From positions 1-9,240 of the forward strand of contig JAHDEQ010000173.1 in assembly GCA_020628755.1 (NCBI GenBank): a DNA stretch of 9,240 bases. Reading direction: 5' to 3'. The stretch comes from Saprospiraceae bacterium. Its GTDB lineage: Bacteria; Bacteroidota; Bacteroidia; Chitinophagales; Saprospiraceae. Of this stretch, positions 1-6,662 are shown in pieces (position 1 is the first letter of the stretch; every line of letters begins with the position of its first letter). The translations under genes and the position numbers were made by a program. The notes under the pieces are model-generated. The model was not told the origin of the DNA. It saw only the letters and a list, made by a program, of their open reading frames with translations, and searched no databases.

Positions 1-104
1 CTAATTTATATATTTAAAGAACAGAACTATAAAGAATCTTTATTTGAAACTAATTTACTTCGATTTTTCAGTATGCTTTGTTATGCTTTAACACAAAATT
101 AATG
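1..104. other. Intergenic region downstream of mutS
   Basis: No gene is visible here. The stretch is very AT-rich and has no clear hairpin followed by a T-run that would terminate mutS. It holds a weak 7-bp palindrome around 29-43 and two copies of TATGCTTT with a 10-nt period (72-79 and 82-89). Both may be chance in such AT-rich DNA. Confidence 0.4.
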
Positions 105-2741
105 CTATTCTTCTAACATTTGTTTTAGTTCATTCAGTTTTAGCATACATTCGATTGGAGTCATACCATTGAGGTCAAGGTCTTGGATAGCTTCTTTGAG
201 TTGTCCAATTTTGGGGTCGGAGGTTTCAAAAATACTCAATTGTAGTGCATCTGCCGACATATTTTGCAAAGTATCATTGATGTGTTCTTGTTTGTCATCA
301 ATATTATTTTCGATCGATTTTTGTTCGAGTTGAGCTAGGATTTGGCTGGCTCGTTCCACGATGCCACGTGGCATTCCTGCCATTTTTGCTACATAAATTC
401 CAAAACTATGATTGCTTCCTCCTGCAATTAATTTTCGTAAGAAAATGACTTTTTGACCAACTTGTTTTGTGGAAACACTAAAATTTTTGATACGCTCATA
501 TTTATTCGCCAACTCATTTAATTCATGATAATGGGTTGCAAAAAGCGTTTTGGGTTTGGCACTTGGATTATTATGCAAAAACTCGGCAATTGACCAAGCA
601 ATCGAGATACCGTCATAAGTACTCGTTCCTCGGCCGATTTCGTCTAATAAAATCAAACTCCGATCCGAAATATTGTTCATGATACTCGCCGTCTCGTTCA
701 TCTCTACCATAAAAGTGGACTCTCCCGACGAGATATTATCAGAAGCTCCAACTCTCGTAAAAACCTTATCTATCAAGCCCAATTCGGCAGATTGGGCGGG
801 AACATAAGAACCCATTTGTGCCATTAGACAAATCAATGCCGTTTGTCGCAACAAGGCAGATTTACCAGACATATTAGGCCCCGTTATCATCATAATTTGC
901 TGCTGCTCTTTGTCCAAAAAGACATCGTTAGGCACGTATGCTTCGCCCAATGTGAGGTGTTGTTCAATCACAGGATGTCGCCCTTCCGTGATATTTATTT
1001 CAAAACCTTCATTGAGTTCGGGACGGCAGTAGTTATTTTTAAAAGCAACTTTGGAGAAGGACAATAAGCAATCTATTTTGGCAACCAAATTGCTATTGTG
1101 CTGAATGGGTTGTATAAAATGGCCAATTTCAAATATCAAATTTTGGAAGATTTCTTCTTCCAAAGCCAATATTTTATCTTGAGCACCAAGTATTTTGGTT
1201 TCTAGTTTTTTAAGTTCATCGGTGATGTAGCGTTCGGAGTTGGTAAGGGTTTGTTTGCGAACCCAATGCTCAGGTACTAAACCCTTATTTTTATATTTAT
1301 TGGTGACTTCGAGGTAATAACCAAAGACATTATTAAAGCCAATTTTGAGGTTGTCAATTCCTGTTTGTTTGGCTTCGGTTTGTTGGATTTGAATAAGTAA
1401 ATCCTTGCTATTTTTGACAATTCCCCGCAACTCGTCTAACTCTTCGTGGACACCATCGGCAATAACGCCACCCTTTGTCAGATTGACCGCAGGTTCGGGC
1501 AAAATAGTCGCTTCAATTTGTTCTTTGAGCAAAGGGCAAAGATTAATGCCATCGGCCATTTTTTGGAGGTGCGTTTGGCTACTTTTTGCCAAAATCTGCT
1601 TTATCGGTTCTAAAGCAATCAAGGCTCGTTTGAGTTGTACGACCTCTCTTGGATTGATTTTGCCGAGTGGCACTTTTGAAATCAAACGTTCCAAATCACC
1701 AATGAGGCGAATTTGTTTATCCAATTCTAAGCCTACTTCTTCATGCTGCAAAAACCAAGTAACGATGTCGAGTCGAGCGTCAACAGCCGTTTTGGATTTA
1801 AGGGGTAAGGCGACCCATTTTTTGAGGAGTCTTGCGCCCATTGATGAAACCGTTTTGTCCAAGACTTGTATGAGTGGAATTCCTGTTTCATGCGGACTAT
1901 ATAATAACTCTAAATTGCGAATGGTAAAACGGTCGAGCCAAACATATTTGTCGGGTTGAATACGTGCAACGGAAACAATGTGTTGAAGATTGGTATTTTC
2001 AGTCGTTGCAAGGTAATGGAGCGCAGCACCTGCCGCAATTTGCGCCAGGTGGAGTTCCTGGATTCCAAAGCCTTTTAGGTTTTGAACCTTAAAATGCTCT
2101 CTTAACTTCTCTGTTGTATAATCTTGCGTAAAAACCCACTCGTCTAATGGTGAAGTATAAAATTTATCTCCAAAATTGCTTTCAAAAGTCTTTGTTTTTC
2201 CTTTAGCAAAAATGATTTCGGAAGGTCGAAAACTCTGAATCAATTTGTCAATATAAGCCAATGAACCCTCGCTCACCAAAAATTCGCCTGTAGAAATATC
2301 GAGAAAGGCTACGCCTAATTGTTCTTTTTTTCCAAATGCAAGCGTGGCGAGGTAATTATTTTTTTTGTGGTCGAGTAATTTGTCATCAACCGCCACGCCA
2401 GGTGTAACCACCTCGACGACTCCTCTTTTTACAATCTTTTTTTCTTTACTTGGTTTTTCTAATTGCTCACAAATGGCTACCCGAAAACCTGCCCGCACCA
2501 AACGTGGCAAATACAAATCTAAGGAATGGTAAGGAAATCCCGCCAATTCAATATCGCTCCCCCCATTATTGCGTTTGGTCAGCACAATCCCCAAAACCTT
2601 AGAAGCAGTGATGGCATCCTCCCCAAACGTTTCGTAAAAATCGCCTACTCGAAACAACATAATTGCATTGGGGTATTTTTGTTTAACCCCAAAATATTGT
2701 TTCATAAGTGGCGTCACCTTCTTGCTTTTTGTTTTTCCCAA
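105..2741 (-). CDS. mutS: DNA mismatch repair protein MutS
   Basis: MutS recognises mismatches and small loops in newly replicated DNA and, using ATP, recruits MutL. At 878 aa it is full length. The N-terminal mismatch-binding domain carries the Phe-X-Glu motif in GDFYETF (F35, E37). The C-terminal ABC ATPase has Walker A GPNMSGKS (residues 621-628, K627), the ST-rich signature SSGESTF (671-677), Walker B LILLDEIGRGTS (D700, E701) and the switch histidine H737 in THYHE. Near the C-terminus QLSIF (834-838) fits a sliding-clamp binding motif, followed by the conserved TPIE...LNELK dimerisation segment. No Smr domain is present, so it is not MutS2. The start is TTG. An in-frame stop lies at 2772-2774 with no ATG or GTG between, and the next ATG (codon 13) falls inside the conserved TPLMKQY segment. 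GTG at codon 9 is the alternative. The gene stands alone, divergent from the TerB-like gene. Confidence 0.97.
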   Translation of the reverse strand: MGKTKSKKVTPLMKQYFGVKQKYPNAIMLFRVGDFYETFGEDAITASKVLGIVLTKRNNGGSDIELAGFPYHSLDLYLPRLVRAGFRVAICEQLEKPSKEKKIVKRGVVEVVTPGVAVDDKLLDHKKNNYLATLAFGKKEQLGVAFLDISTGEFLVSEGSLAYIDKLIQSFRPSEIIFAKGKTKTFESNFGDKFYTSPLDEWVFTQDYTTEKLREHFKVQNLKGFGIQELHLAQIAAGAALHYLATTENTNLQHIVSVARIQPDKYVWLDRFTIRNLELLYSPHETGIPLIQVLDKTVSSMGARLLKKWVALPLKSKTAVDARLDIVTWFLQHEEVGLELDKQIRLIGDLERLISKVPLGKINPREVVQLKRALIALEPIKQILAKSSQTHLQKMADGINLCPLLKEQIEATILPEPAVNLTKGGVIADGVHEELDELRGIVKNSKDLLIQIQQTEAKQTGIDNLKIGFNNVFGYYLEVTNKYKNKGLVPEHWVRKQTLTNSERYITDELKKLETKILGAQDKILALEEEIFQNLIFEIGHFIQPIQHNSNLVAKIDCLLSFSKVAFKNNYCRPELNEGFEINITEGRHPVIEQHLTLGEAYVPNDVFLDKEQQQIMMITGPNMSGKSALLRQTALICLMAQMGSYVPAQSAELGLIDKVFTRVGASDNISSGESTFMVEMNETASIMNNISDRSLILLDEIGRGTSTYDGISIAWSIAEFLHNNPSAKPKTLFATHYHELNELANKYERIKNFSVSTKQVGQKVIFLRKLIAGGSNHSFGIYVAKMAGMPRGIVERASQILAQLEQKSIENNIDDKQEHINDTLQNMSADALQLSIFETSDPKIGQLKEAIQDLDLNGMTPIECMLKLNELKQMLEE

Positions 2742-2765
2742 AGTATTTTTTTTGTCGCAAGCTAA

Positions 2766-2795
2766 AGCCTGTCAGTCGCCAGGCAGGCCTGCGGT
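2766..2795. repeat. GC-rich palindromic element in the mutS leader
   Basis: A sharply GC-rich island sits in AT-rich intergenic DNA. It contains GCCTG (2767-2771) and its complement CAGGC (2780-2784), able to form a 5-bp stem with an 8-nt loop, and an overlapping perfect 10-bp palindrome GCAGGCCTGC (2783-2792). The composition and nested CAGGC units resemble small dispersed intergenic repeats. A shorter relative may lie at 7437-7450. Copy number in the genome cannot be judged from this window. Confidence 0.5.
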
Positions 2796-2815
2796 ACTTG
2801 AAAATTAAGAGTTAA

Positions 2816-2823
2816 CAAAGATA
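2816..2823 (-). promoter_or_regulatory. Probable mutS promoter, -7 element TATCTTTG
   Basis: Read on the minus strand, TATCTTTG matches the Bacteroidota -7 consensus TAnnTTTG. No clean -33 TTTG is visible upstream. Transcription would begin near 2810, giving mutS a leader of about 70 nt that includes the GC-rich palindromic element. The element is not confirmed by any other signal. Confidence 0.5.
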
Positions 2824-2873
2824 GGATTAATGTTAAAATTAAATGAAAATATGAATGAAAATTCAAATCATTC

Positions 2874-2906
2874 TTTAGCAATGAAAATAAAAATAGCTTA
2901 TATTTG
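2874..2906 (+). promoter_or_regulatory. Promoter of the TerB-like gene (TATATTTG)
   Basis: TATATTTG at 2899-2906 is an exact match to the Bacteroidota -7 element TAnnTTTG. A weak -33 candidate TTTAG lies at 2874-2878, 20 nt upstream. Transcription would begin near 2911-2914, about 30 nt before the ATG at 2944. This placement rules out the upstream in-frame ATG at 2830 as the start from this promoter. Confidence 0.7.
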
Positions 2907-2943
2907 CGCCTCTAAATTCACAAGAAAAAAATCAAACAAATTA

Positions 2944-3435
2944 ATGGAATATTTTACTCATCTTTCGGAGTCAGAAATGGACTTATTGACAGACTCTATA
3001 TCTTATATTACAATACTTGTCGCTGGTGCTGACGGTAATATTGATAATAAAGAAACGGAATGGGCGACCAAATTGACAAAAATTCGTTCTTATTCGAGTT
3101 CTGAAGTTTTGAATCCTTTTTATGAGCGTGTAGGCTCAAATTTTGAAGAACGATTGGATTATTTAATTGATGTGCTACCTAAGGAAGTAGGATCAAGAAA
3201 CGAAACCATCTCTGCTGAATTGTCAAAAATAAATGCCATTCTTCCAAAGTTGGATGATAAATTGGCCTACGCCATGTATGATTCATTGACTACTTTCGCC
3301 AAGCACGTGGCAGAGTCCTCGGGTGGATTTTTCCGTTTTGGAAGTATCAGCAAAGAAGAAGCAGCTTTGATTGATTTACCTATGTTGACTCCAATCGAAG
3401 AGCCTGTTGAAGAAGATGAAAGTGAGGAAGAGTAA
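2944..3435 (+). CDS. TerB-like small acidic protein of unknown role
   Basis: This is a 163-aa, probably cytoplasmic protein with no signal peptide or membrane segment. Residues 21-40 (YITILVAGADGNIDNKETEW) resemble the TerB-type helical fold signature, a hydrophobic helix followed by ADGxIDxxE with D30, D34 and E37. In TerB-fold proteins such acidic residues can bind metal. The second half has SGGFFRFGSISKEEAALI (125-142), which could be the matching second repeat. The last 15 residues are almost all Glu/Asp. The family assignment rests on this motif only and the function is unknown. The ORF is open back to an ATG at 2830, but the promoter at 2899-2906 lies inside that extension and the extension looks non-conserved, so I start at 2944. 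The gene is divergent from mutS and convergent with the PorV2-like gene, with which it shares a terminator. Confidence 0.8.
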   Translation: MEYFTHLSESEMDLLTDSISYITILVAGADGNIDNKETEWATKLTKIRSYSSSEVLNPFYERVGSNFEERLDYLIDVLPKEVGSRNETISAELSKINAILPKLDDKLAYAMYDSLTTFAKHVAESSGGFFRFGSISKEEAALIDLPMLTPIEEPVEEDESEEE

Positions 3436-3483
3436 AAATCATAAAAAAAGGGCTGCTTTAGCAGCCCTTTTTTTATGATTTTT
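3434..3483. terminator. Bidirectional intrinsic terminator
   Basis: A perfect inverted repeat with 23-nt arms (3434-3456 and 3461-3483) surrounds a TTTA loop. The core is a 7-bp GGGCTGC/GCAGCCC stem flanked by seven A on one side and seven T on the other, so it works as a terminator in both directions. It serves the TerB-like gene on plus and the PorV2-like gene on minus. The stop codons of both genes fall at or inside the arms. Confidence 0.95.
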
Positions 3484-4552
3484 CTTTGCGTTTGAGGTTA
3501 AAAACTAGAGATACGATGTGTGAATAGGTATTATTCCGTTGCTCTCCTATATCTGTAAAAGCATAATCTAAACGAATCTTTTTGAATAAAATCCCTAGTC
3601 CAATAGTCGGTTCTACTGTCCAATAAGGGTCGGTATTAATGTCTTGATCTTGTTGGAAATTATTAGTTCCTAATCGAAGAAATAAGAACTTTTTGTAGTC
3701 AAATTCAGCTCCAAAAGAAGGGTCAATGCTAATTGGGTCGGCACTGATGAGTGTGTTGCGTTGGCCGTCGGTTGTCGCTCGAAAGTCTAATTCTGGGCGT
3801 AGCCCAAAATTTTCGCTTAACTTAACATAGCGGCTCAATCCAAGTATAAAACTAGGTCTTGTGATTTCAACAGAATTGATTGGAATTTCATTATTGGTCA
3901 AATCCAAAACTGCTCGTTCTGCTTCCGTAAAATTAAATTGCCAAGCATTAAAGGTACTCGTTAGATCTTTTCCGAGCAATCCAAATTGCCACTTCCCTTT
4001 AGTATAATGCAAACCTACATCTAGTCCAAAGCCCCAAGCATTGGCAAAAGAACCAATTTGGCGATGAATGATTTTTACATTTCCACCAATTTTGAGATTT
4101 TTGGATTGACCAATTCCTTGCGCATAAGACAAAAGCAGCGCATAATCAGCCGCCGAAAAATTGACTATATTATCGTAATTAACCGTGCCATCCGATTCGT
4201 ATAAGCTCAATGTATTTGGAATATCATCAATGCCAAAACGAATTAAAGACAAGCCCACTACTCTATTATTATCTGCTATGGGCATAGCTGCTGACAAGTA
4301 ATCATACTTGCCAATTCCTGCAAACCATTCGGCGTGCATCGCTCCAAATTGGATTTCATTATCGAGACCAATATTCATCAAAGCGGCTGGATTCCAAAAA
4401 CCGGCCGTTATGTCGTTTGCACTTGCCACCTGCGCATTGGCTAATCCCTGCGCACGTGCGCCTACTCCAATAGAGAGAAACTCGTTGGAGTATTTTTGGG
4501 CTATGGCAAAATTCACAAAGAATAAAAATAAAATGGATAAGGTAATTCTCAT
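3473..4552 (-). CDS. PorV/PorQ-family outer-membrane beta-barrel protein (PorV2-like)
   Basis: This 359-aa protein has a clear Sec signal peptide (residues 1-18, hydrophobic core then AIA before Q19). The mature start, NEFLSIGVGARAQGLANAQV followed by ND-ITAGFWNPAAL (to about residue 58), is the hallmark of the PorV/PorQ family, related to FadL-type barrels. Alternating hydrophobic strands continue to a final strand SHIVSLVFNL and a short basic tail. In Bacteroidota PorV and PorQ are type IX secretion components at the outer membrane. This sequence fits best the paralogue often called PorV2, whose exact role is less certain. No other type IX genes are nearby. It is set off by terminators on both sides, so it should have its own promoter within 4553-4632, but I find no clean TAnnTTTG there. 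The ATG lies directly before the signal peptide. Confidence 0.85.
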   Translation of the reverse strand: MRITLSILFLFFVNFAIAQKYSNEFLSIGVGARAQGLANAQVASANDITAGFWNPAALMNIGLDNEIQFGAMHAEWFAGIGKYDYLSAAMPIADNNRVVGLSLIRFGIDDIPNTLSLYESDGTVNYDNIVNFSAADYALLLSYAQGIGQSKNLKIGGNVKIIHRQIGSFANAWGFGLDVGLHYTKGKWQFGLLGKDLTSTFNAWQFNFTEAERAVLDLTNNEIPINSVEITRPSFILGLSRYVKLSENFGLRPELDFRATTDGQRNTLISADPISIDPSFGAEFDYKKFLFLRLGTNNFQQDQDINTDPYWTVEPTIGLGILFKKIRLDYAFTDIGEQRNNTYSHIVSLVFNLKRKEKS

Positions 4553-4632
4553 TGAAATGGGTTTCTAATAAAAACGTTTATTTGGAAATGTTATTTTTTT
4601 GAAATGCTATTCATGTAAACTCAACGACCAAC

Positions 4633-4666
4633 AAAAAAAGAGTTGCCAATGGCAACTCTTTTTTTT
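4633..4666 (-). terminator. Intrinsic terminator after pdhB
   Basis: An 8-bp stem GAGTTGCC/GGCAACTC (4640-4647 and 4651-4658) has a 3-nt loop. It is flanked by seven A (4633-4639), which become the U-run on the minus strand, and by eight T (4659-4666). It lies about 24 nt after the pdhB stop and separates pdhB from the PorV2-like gene. Confidence 0.92.
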
Positions 4667-4689
4667 GCAGTAAACTAAAGTTTGAGCTA

Positions 4690-5676
4690 CTACACTTTAG
4701 CATACATGACTTCCTTGACTGCTTTGATAACTTTTGTAGGATTTGGTAAATATTCTTCTACCAAAGTCGGTGCATAAGGCAATGAAGTGTCGGCTGCATT
4801 TACTCTGATAACAGGCGCATCCAAATAATCGAAAGCATATTTTTGAATCTCGTAGGCGATTTCGGCAGAAACGCCTGCGAAGGGCCAAGATTCATCTACA
4901 ACAACCAAGCGATTGGTTTTCTTGACAGATTCTACAATTGTAGTATGGTCTAATGGACGAATCGTTCTTAAATCTATGACCTCTGCCGAAATACCTTCTT
5001 TAGCTAATTCGTCAGCAGCGGCATTGGCAACTTTCATCATTTTATTAAAGGAAACAATCGTTACATCAGTTCCTGTCCTGCGAACAGCAGCCACTCCAAT
5101 TGGTACAAGATATTCGCCTTCTGGCACTTCGCCCGTTTCGGCATACATGATTTCAGACTCCATAAAACAAACAGGATCTTCGTCACGAATCGCAGATTTC
5201 ATCAAGCCTTTGGTGTCGGCTGGATGTACACAAGAAATGACTTTGAGTCCTGGGCAATTGGCCAACCAAGATTCAAACATTTGTGAGTGTTGTTGAGCCA
5301 ACTGACCTGCCGAACCTGATGGGCCTCGGAAAACAATAGGGCAACCAAATTGTCCTGCTGATTGCGATAAGGTTTTGGCAGCATTATTAACGATTTGGTC
5401 AAAAGCTAAAACTGCAAAATTCCAAGTCATAAATTCAACAATAGGTCGCAAGCCATTCATCGCTGCACCAACACCAATACCCGCAAAACCCAATTCGGCA
5501 ATTGGAGTATCAATGACTCGTTTTGCTCCAAACTCATCGAGCATACCTTTACTTACTTTGTATGCGCCGTTGTATTCAGCTACTTCTTCTCCCATTAGAA
5601 AAACACGGTCGTCTCGACGCATTTCTTCAGTCATTGCTTCTCGAATAGCTTCTCTTAATTGGATAATTCTTGCCAT
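4690..5676 (-). CDS. pdhB: Pyruvate dehydrogenase E1 component, beta subunit
   Basis: This is the beta subunit of the thiamine-diphosphate E1 enzyme, which decarboxylates pyruvate and passes the acetyl group to E2 lipoamide in the cytoplasmic PDH complex. At 328 aa it has the usual length. Visible hallmarks are MGEEVAEYNGAYKVSKG (residues 28-44), typical of pyruvate rather than branched-chain E1-beta, and TPIAELGFAGIGVG (57-70), whose E61 corresponds to the glutamate contacting the cofactor pyrimidine. RGPSGSAGQLAQQHSQ (117-132) contains the conserved active-site H130. The C-terminal transketolase-type domain contains DLRTIRPLD and VDESW. The ATG comes directly before the conserved N-terminus. 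The E1-alpha and E2 genes are not adjacent, so the partner subunit is encoded elsewhere. It lies 49 bp after the prenyltransferase gene with no terminator between, so read-through is possible as well as its own promoter. Confidence 0.96.
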   Translation of the reverse strand: MARIIQLREAIREAMTEEMRRDDRVFLMGEEVAEYNGAYKVSKGMLDEFGAKRVIDTPIAELGFAGIGVGAAMNGLRPIVEFMTWNFAVLAFDQIVNNAAKTLSQSAGQFGCPIVFRGPSGSAGQLAQQHSQMFESWLANCPGLKVISCVHPADTKGLMKSAIRDEDPVCFMESEIMYAETGEVPEGEYLVPIGVAAVRRTGTDVTIVSFNKMMKVANAAADELAKEGISAEVIDLRTIRPLDHTTIVESVKKTNRLVVVDESWPFAGVSAEIAYEIQKYAFDYLDAPVIRVNAADTSLPYAPTLVEEYLPNPTKVIKAVKEVMYAKV

Positions 5677-5699
5677 TATATTTTTATTTTTTTGAATGT

Positions 5700-5734
5700 C
5701 AAAAGTACTATTTTATAATGATTTTTTAAAACAA
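5700..5734 (-). promoter_or_regulatory. Candidate pdhB promoter
   Basis: On the minus strand TACTTTTG (5707-5700) matches TAnnTTTG and lies 23 nt before the pdhB ATG. A possible -33 TTG (5734-5732) is 24 nt upstream, slightly longer than usual, and falls in the last codons of the prenyltransferase gene. The very short A-rich leader is typical of Bacteroidota, which make little use of Shine-Dalgarno pairing. Confidence 0.55.
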
Positions 5735-6589
5735 TAAATCAATAATAACCAAAGTCCCAAAAATGACGCTTGCAATTCCATTGGTAGTAAAAAATGCTAG
5801 ATTGACTCGGCTCAAATCATGTGGTTTTACCAAACGATGTTGGTAAAACAACAGCCCGACAAAAATAAGTGCTGCTAACCAATGCAAATTTTCAACACTT
5901 GGAAAATGCTGAGATAACATATAAGAACCTCCAATGATAAACATTGCACTCAAAACGTGCAAAAAACTGGAAAGTTTTAGTGCATTTTTTTTTCCTAATT
6001 TTACTGGAATGCTTTTTAAATCCAAATTTGAATCAAACTCTTCGTCTTGCAAAGCATAAATTATATCAAAGCCTGCCACCCAAAATAAAACAGCAAAAGA
6101 ATATAAAATCGGAATTATATCAAATTTTCCAGTTACAGCGATGTATGCACCTATTGGAGCTAAAGCCAAACCTATTCCCAATACAAAATGACACAAATAA
6201 GTAAACCTTTTGGTCGCACTATAACCTAAAATAACCAACAAAGCGACAGGCGAAAGGTAAAAACACAAAGAATTGATAAAATAGGTTGTTGCAATAAATG
6301 CTACACAATTGAAAATAATGAAAGCCAAAGCAGCATTCGGACTAATGACACCCGCAGGAATTTCTCTAGTTTGGGTTCGAGGATTTTTACCATCAATATC
6401 TCTGTCCAAATAACGATTAAAAGCCATTGCTGCCGAACGAGCAAAGACCATACACAAAATCACTAGACCAAATATTTTCCACGAAATCGTTTGTCCTGTT
6501 GCAGTGGTAGCCAAAAAAAAACCTAGCATTGCAAATGGCAATGCAAAAATGGTATGACTAAACTTGACTAAAGAAAGATAATTGTTCAT
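5726..6589 (-). CDS. UbiA-family polyprenyltransferase, MqnP-like
   Basis: A 287-aa integral inner-membrane enzyme with about eight to nine hydrophobic segments. UbiA-family enzymes transfer a polyprenyl chain from its diphosphate to an aromatic acceptor using Mg2+ bound by two Asp-rich motifs. Both are present: NRYLDRDID with N58, D62, D66 followed by RTQTREIPAG, and DIIYALQDEEFD with D175, D182, D186. GYSATKRFTYLCH (122-134) and LAPIGAYIAVTG (143-154) fit the 4-hydroxybenzoate-prenyltransferase-like subfamily that includes MqnP of the futalosine menaquinone route. The exact substrate is inferred. No other quinone genes are in view. The reading frame is open up to an ATG at 6616, but those nine extra codons lie in the preceding gene's terminator and promoter, and family members start at the equivalent of MNNYLSLVKFSHTIFALPFA, so 6589 is chosen. 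Confidence 0.92.
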   Translation of the reverse strand: MNNYLSLVKFSHTIFALPFAMLGFFLATTATGQTISWKIFGLVILCMVFARSAAMAFNRYLDRDIDGKNPRTQTREIPAGVISPNAALAFIIFNCVAFIATTYFINSLCFYLSPVALLVILGYSATKRFTYLCHFVLGIGLALAPIGAYIAVTGKFDIIPILYSFAVLFWVAGFDIIYALQDEEFDSNLDLKSIPVKLGKKNALKLSSFLHVLSAMFIIGGSYMLSQHFPSVENLHWLAALIFVGLLFYQHRLVKPHDLSRVNLAFFTTNGIASVIFGTLVIIDLLF

Positions 6590-6594
6590 TTGCA

Positions 6595-6625
6595 CAAATG
6601 TAAAAAGCCTGTGCAATTATTACAA
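6595..6625 (-). promoter_or_regulatory. Prenyltransferase promoter nested in a terminator
   Basis: On the minus strand TACATTTG (6602-6595) is an exact -7 match. A TTG (6625-6623) lies 20 nt upstream as the -33 element, within the usual 17-23 nt range. Only 5 nt separate the -7 box from the ATG at 6589, so transcription should start at or next to the start codon, giving a leaderless or nearly leaderless mRNA. The whole promoter overlaps the terminator at 6602-6640. Confidence 0.7.
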
Positions 6626-6640
6626 TTACACAGGCTTTTT
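6602..6640 (-). terminator. Intrinsic terminator after the DUF1573 gene
   Basis: Perfect 12-nt arms AAAAAGCCTGTG (6602-6613) and CACAGGCTTTTT (6629-6640) form the stem. After one mismatch, a further 4-bp AATT pair closes a 5-nt loop. The A-run becomes the U-run on the minus strand, about 23 nt after the DUF1573 stop. The hairpin has A and T runs on opposite sides, so it could also act on plus, where no gene ends. Confidence 0.9.
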
Positions 6641-6662
6641 GTTTTCAAAAAACAAGTATATC

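Noticed and set aside
72..89. Two TATGCTTT copies as a functional tandem repeat
   Set aside because: Only two 8-nt copies in AT-rich sequence, with no link to a promoter or hairpin.
1405..1959. Plus-strand 184-aa reading frame opposite mutS
   Set aside because: It is antisense to conserved MutS core and lever codons, and its Ser/Arg-rich composition is typical of a shadow frame.
2830..2943. N-terminal extension of the TerB-like gene from the ATG at 2830
   Set aside because: The -7 element TATATTTG at 2899-2906 lies inside it, so the transcript would begin after 2830. The extension is Asn/Lys-rich and looks like translated AT-rich spacer.
5202..5402. Second minus-strand reading frame inside pdhB
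   Set aside because: It overlaps the conserved active-site codons of pdhB in another frame and has no family features.
6590..6616. Nine-codon N-terminal extension of the prenyltransferase
   Set aside because: It overlaps the terminator stem and the -7 element, and UbiA-like relatives begin at the MNNYLSLVKF-type sequence.
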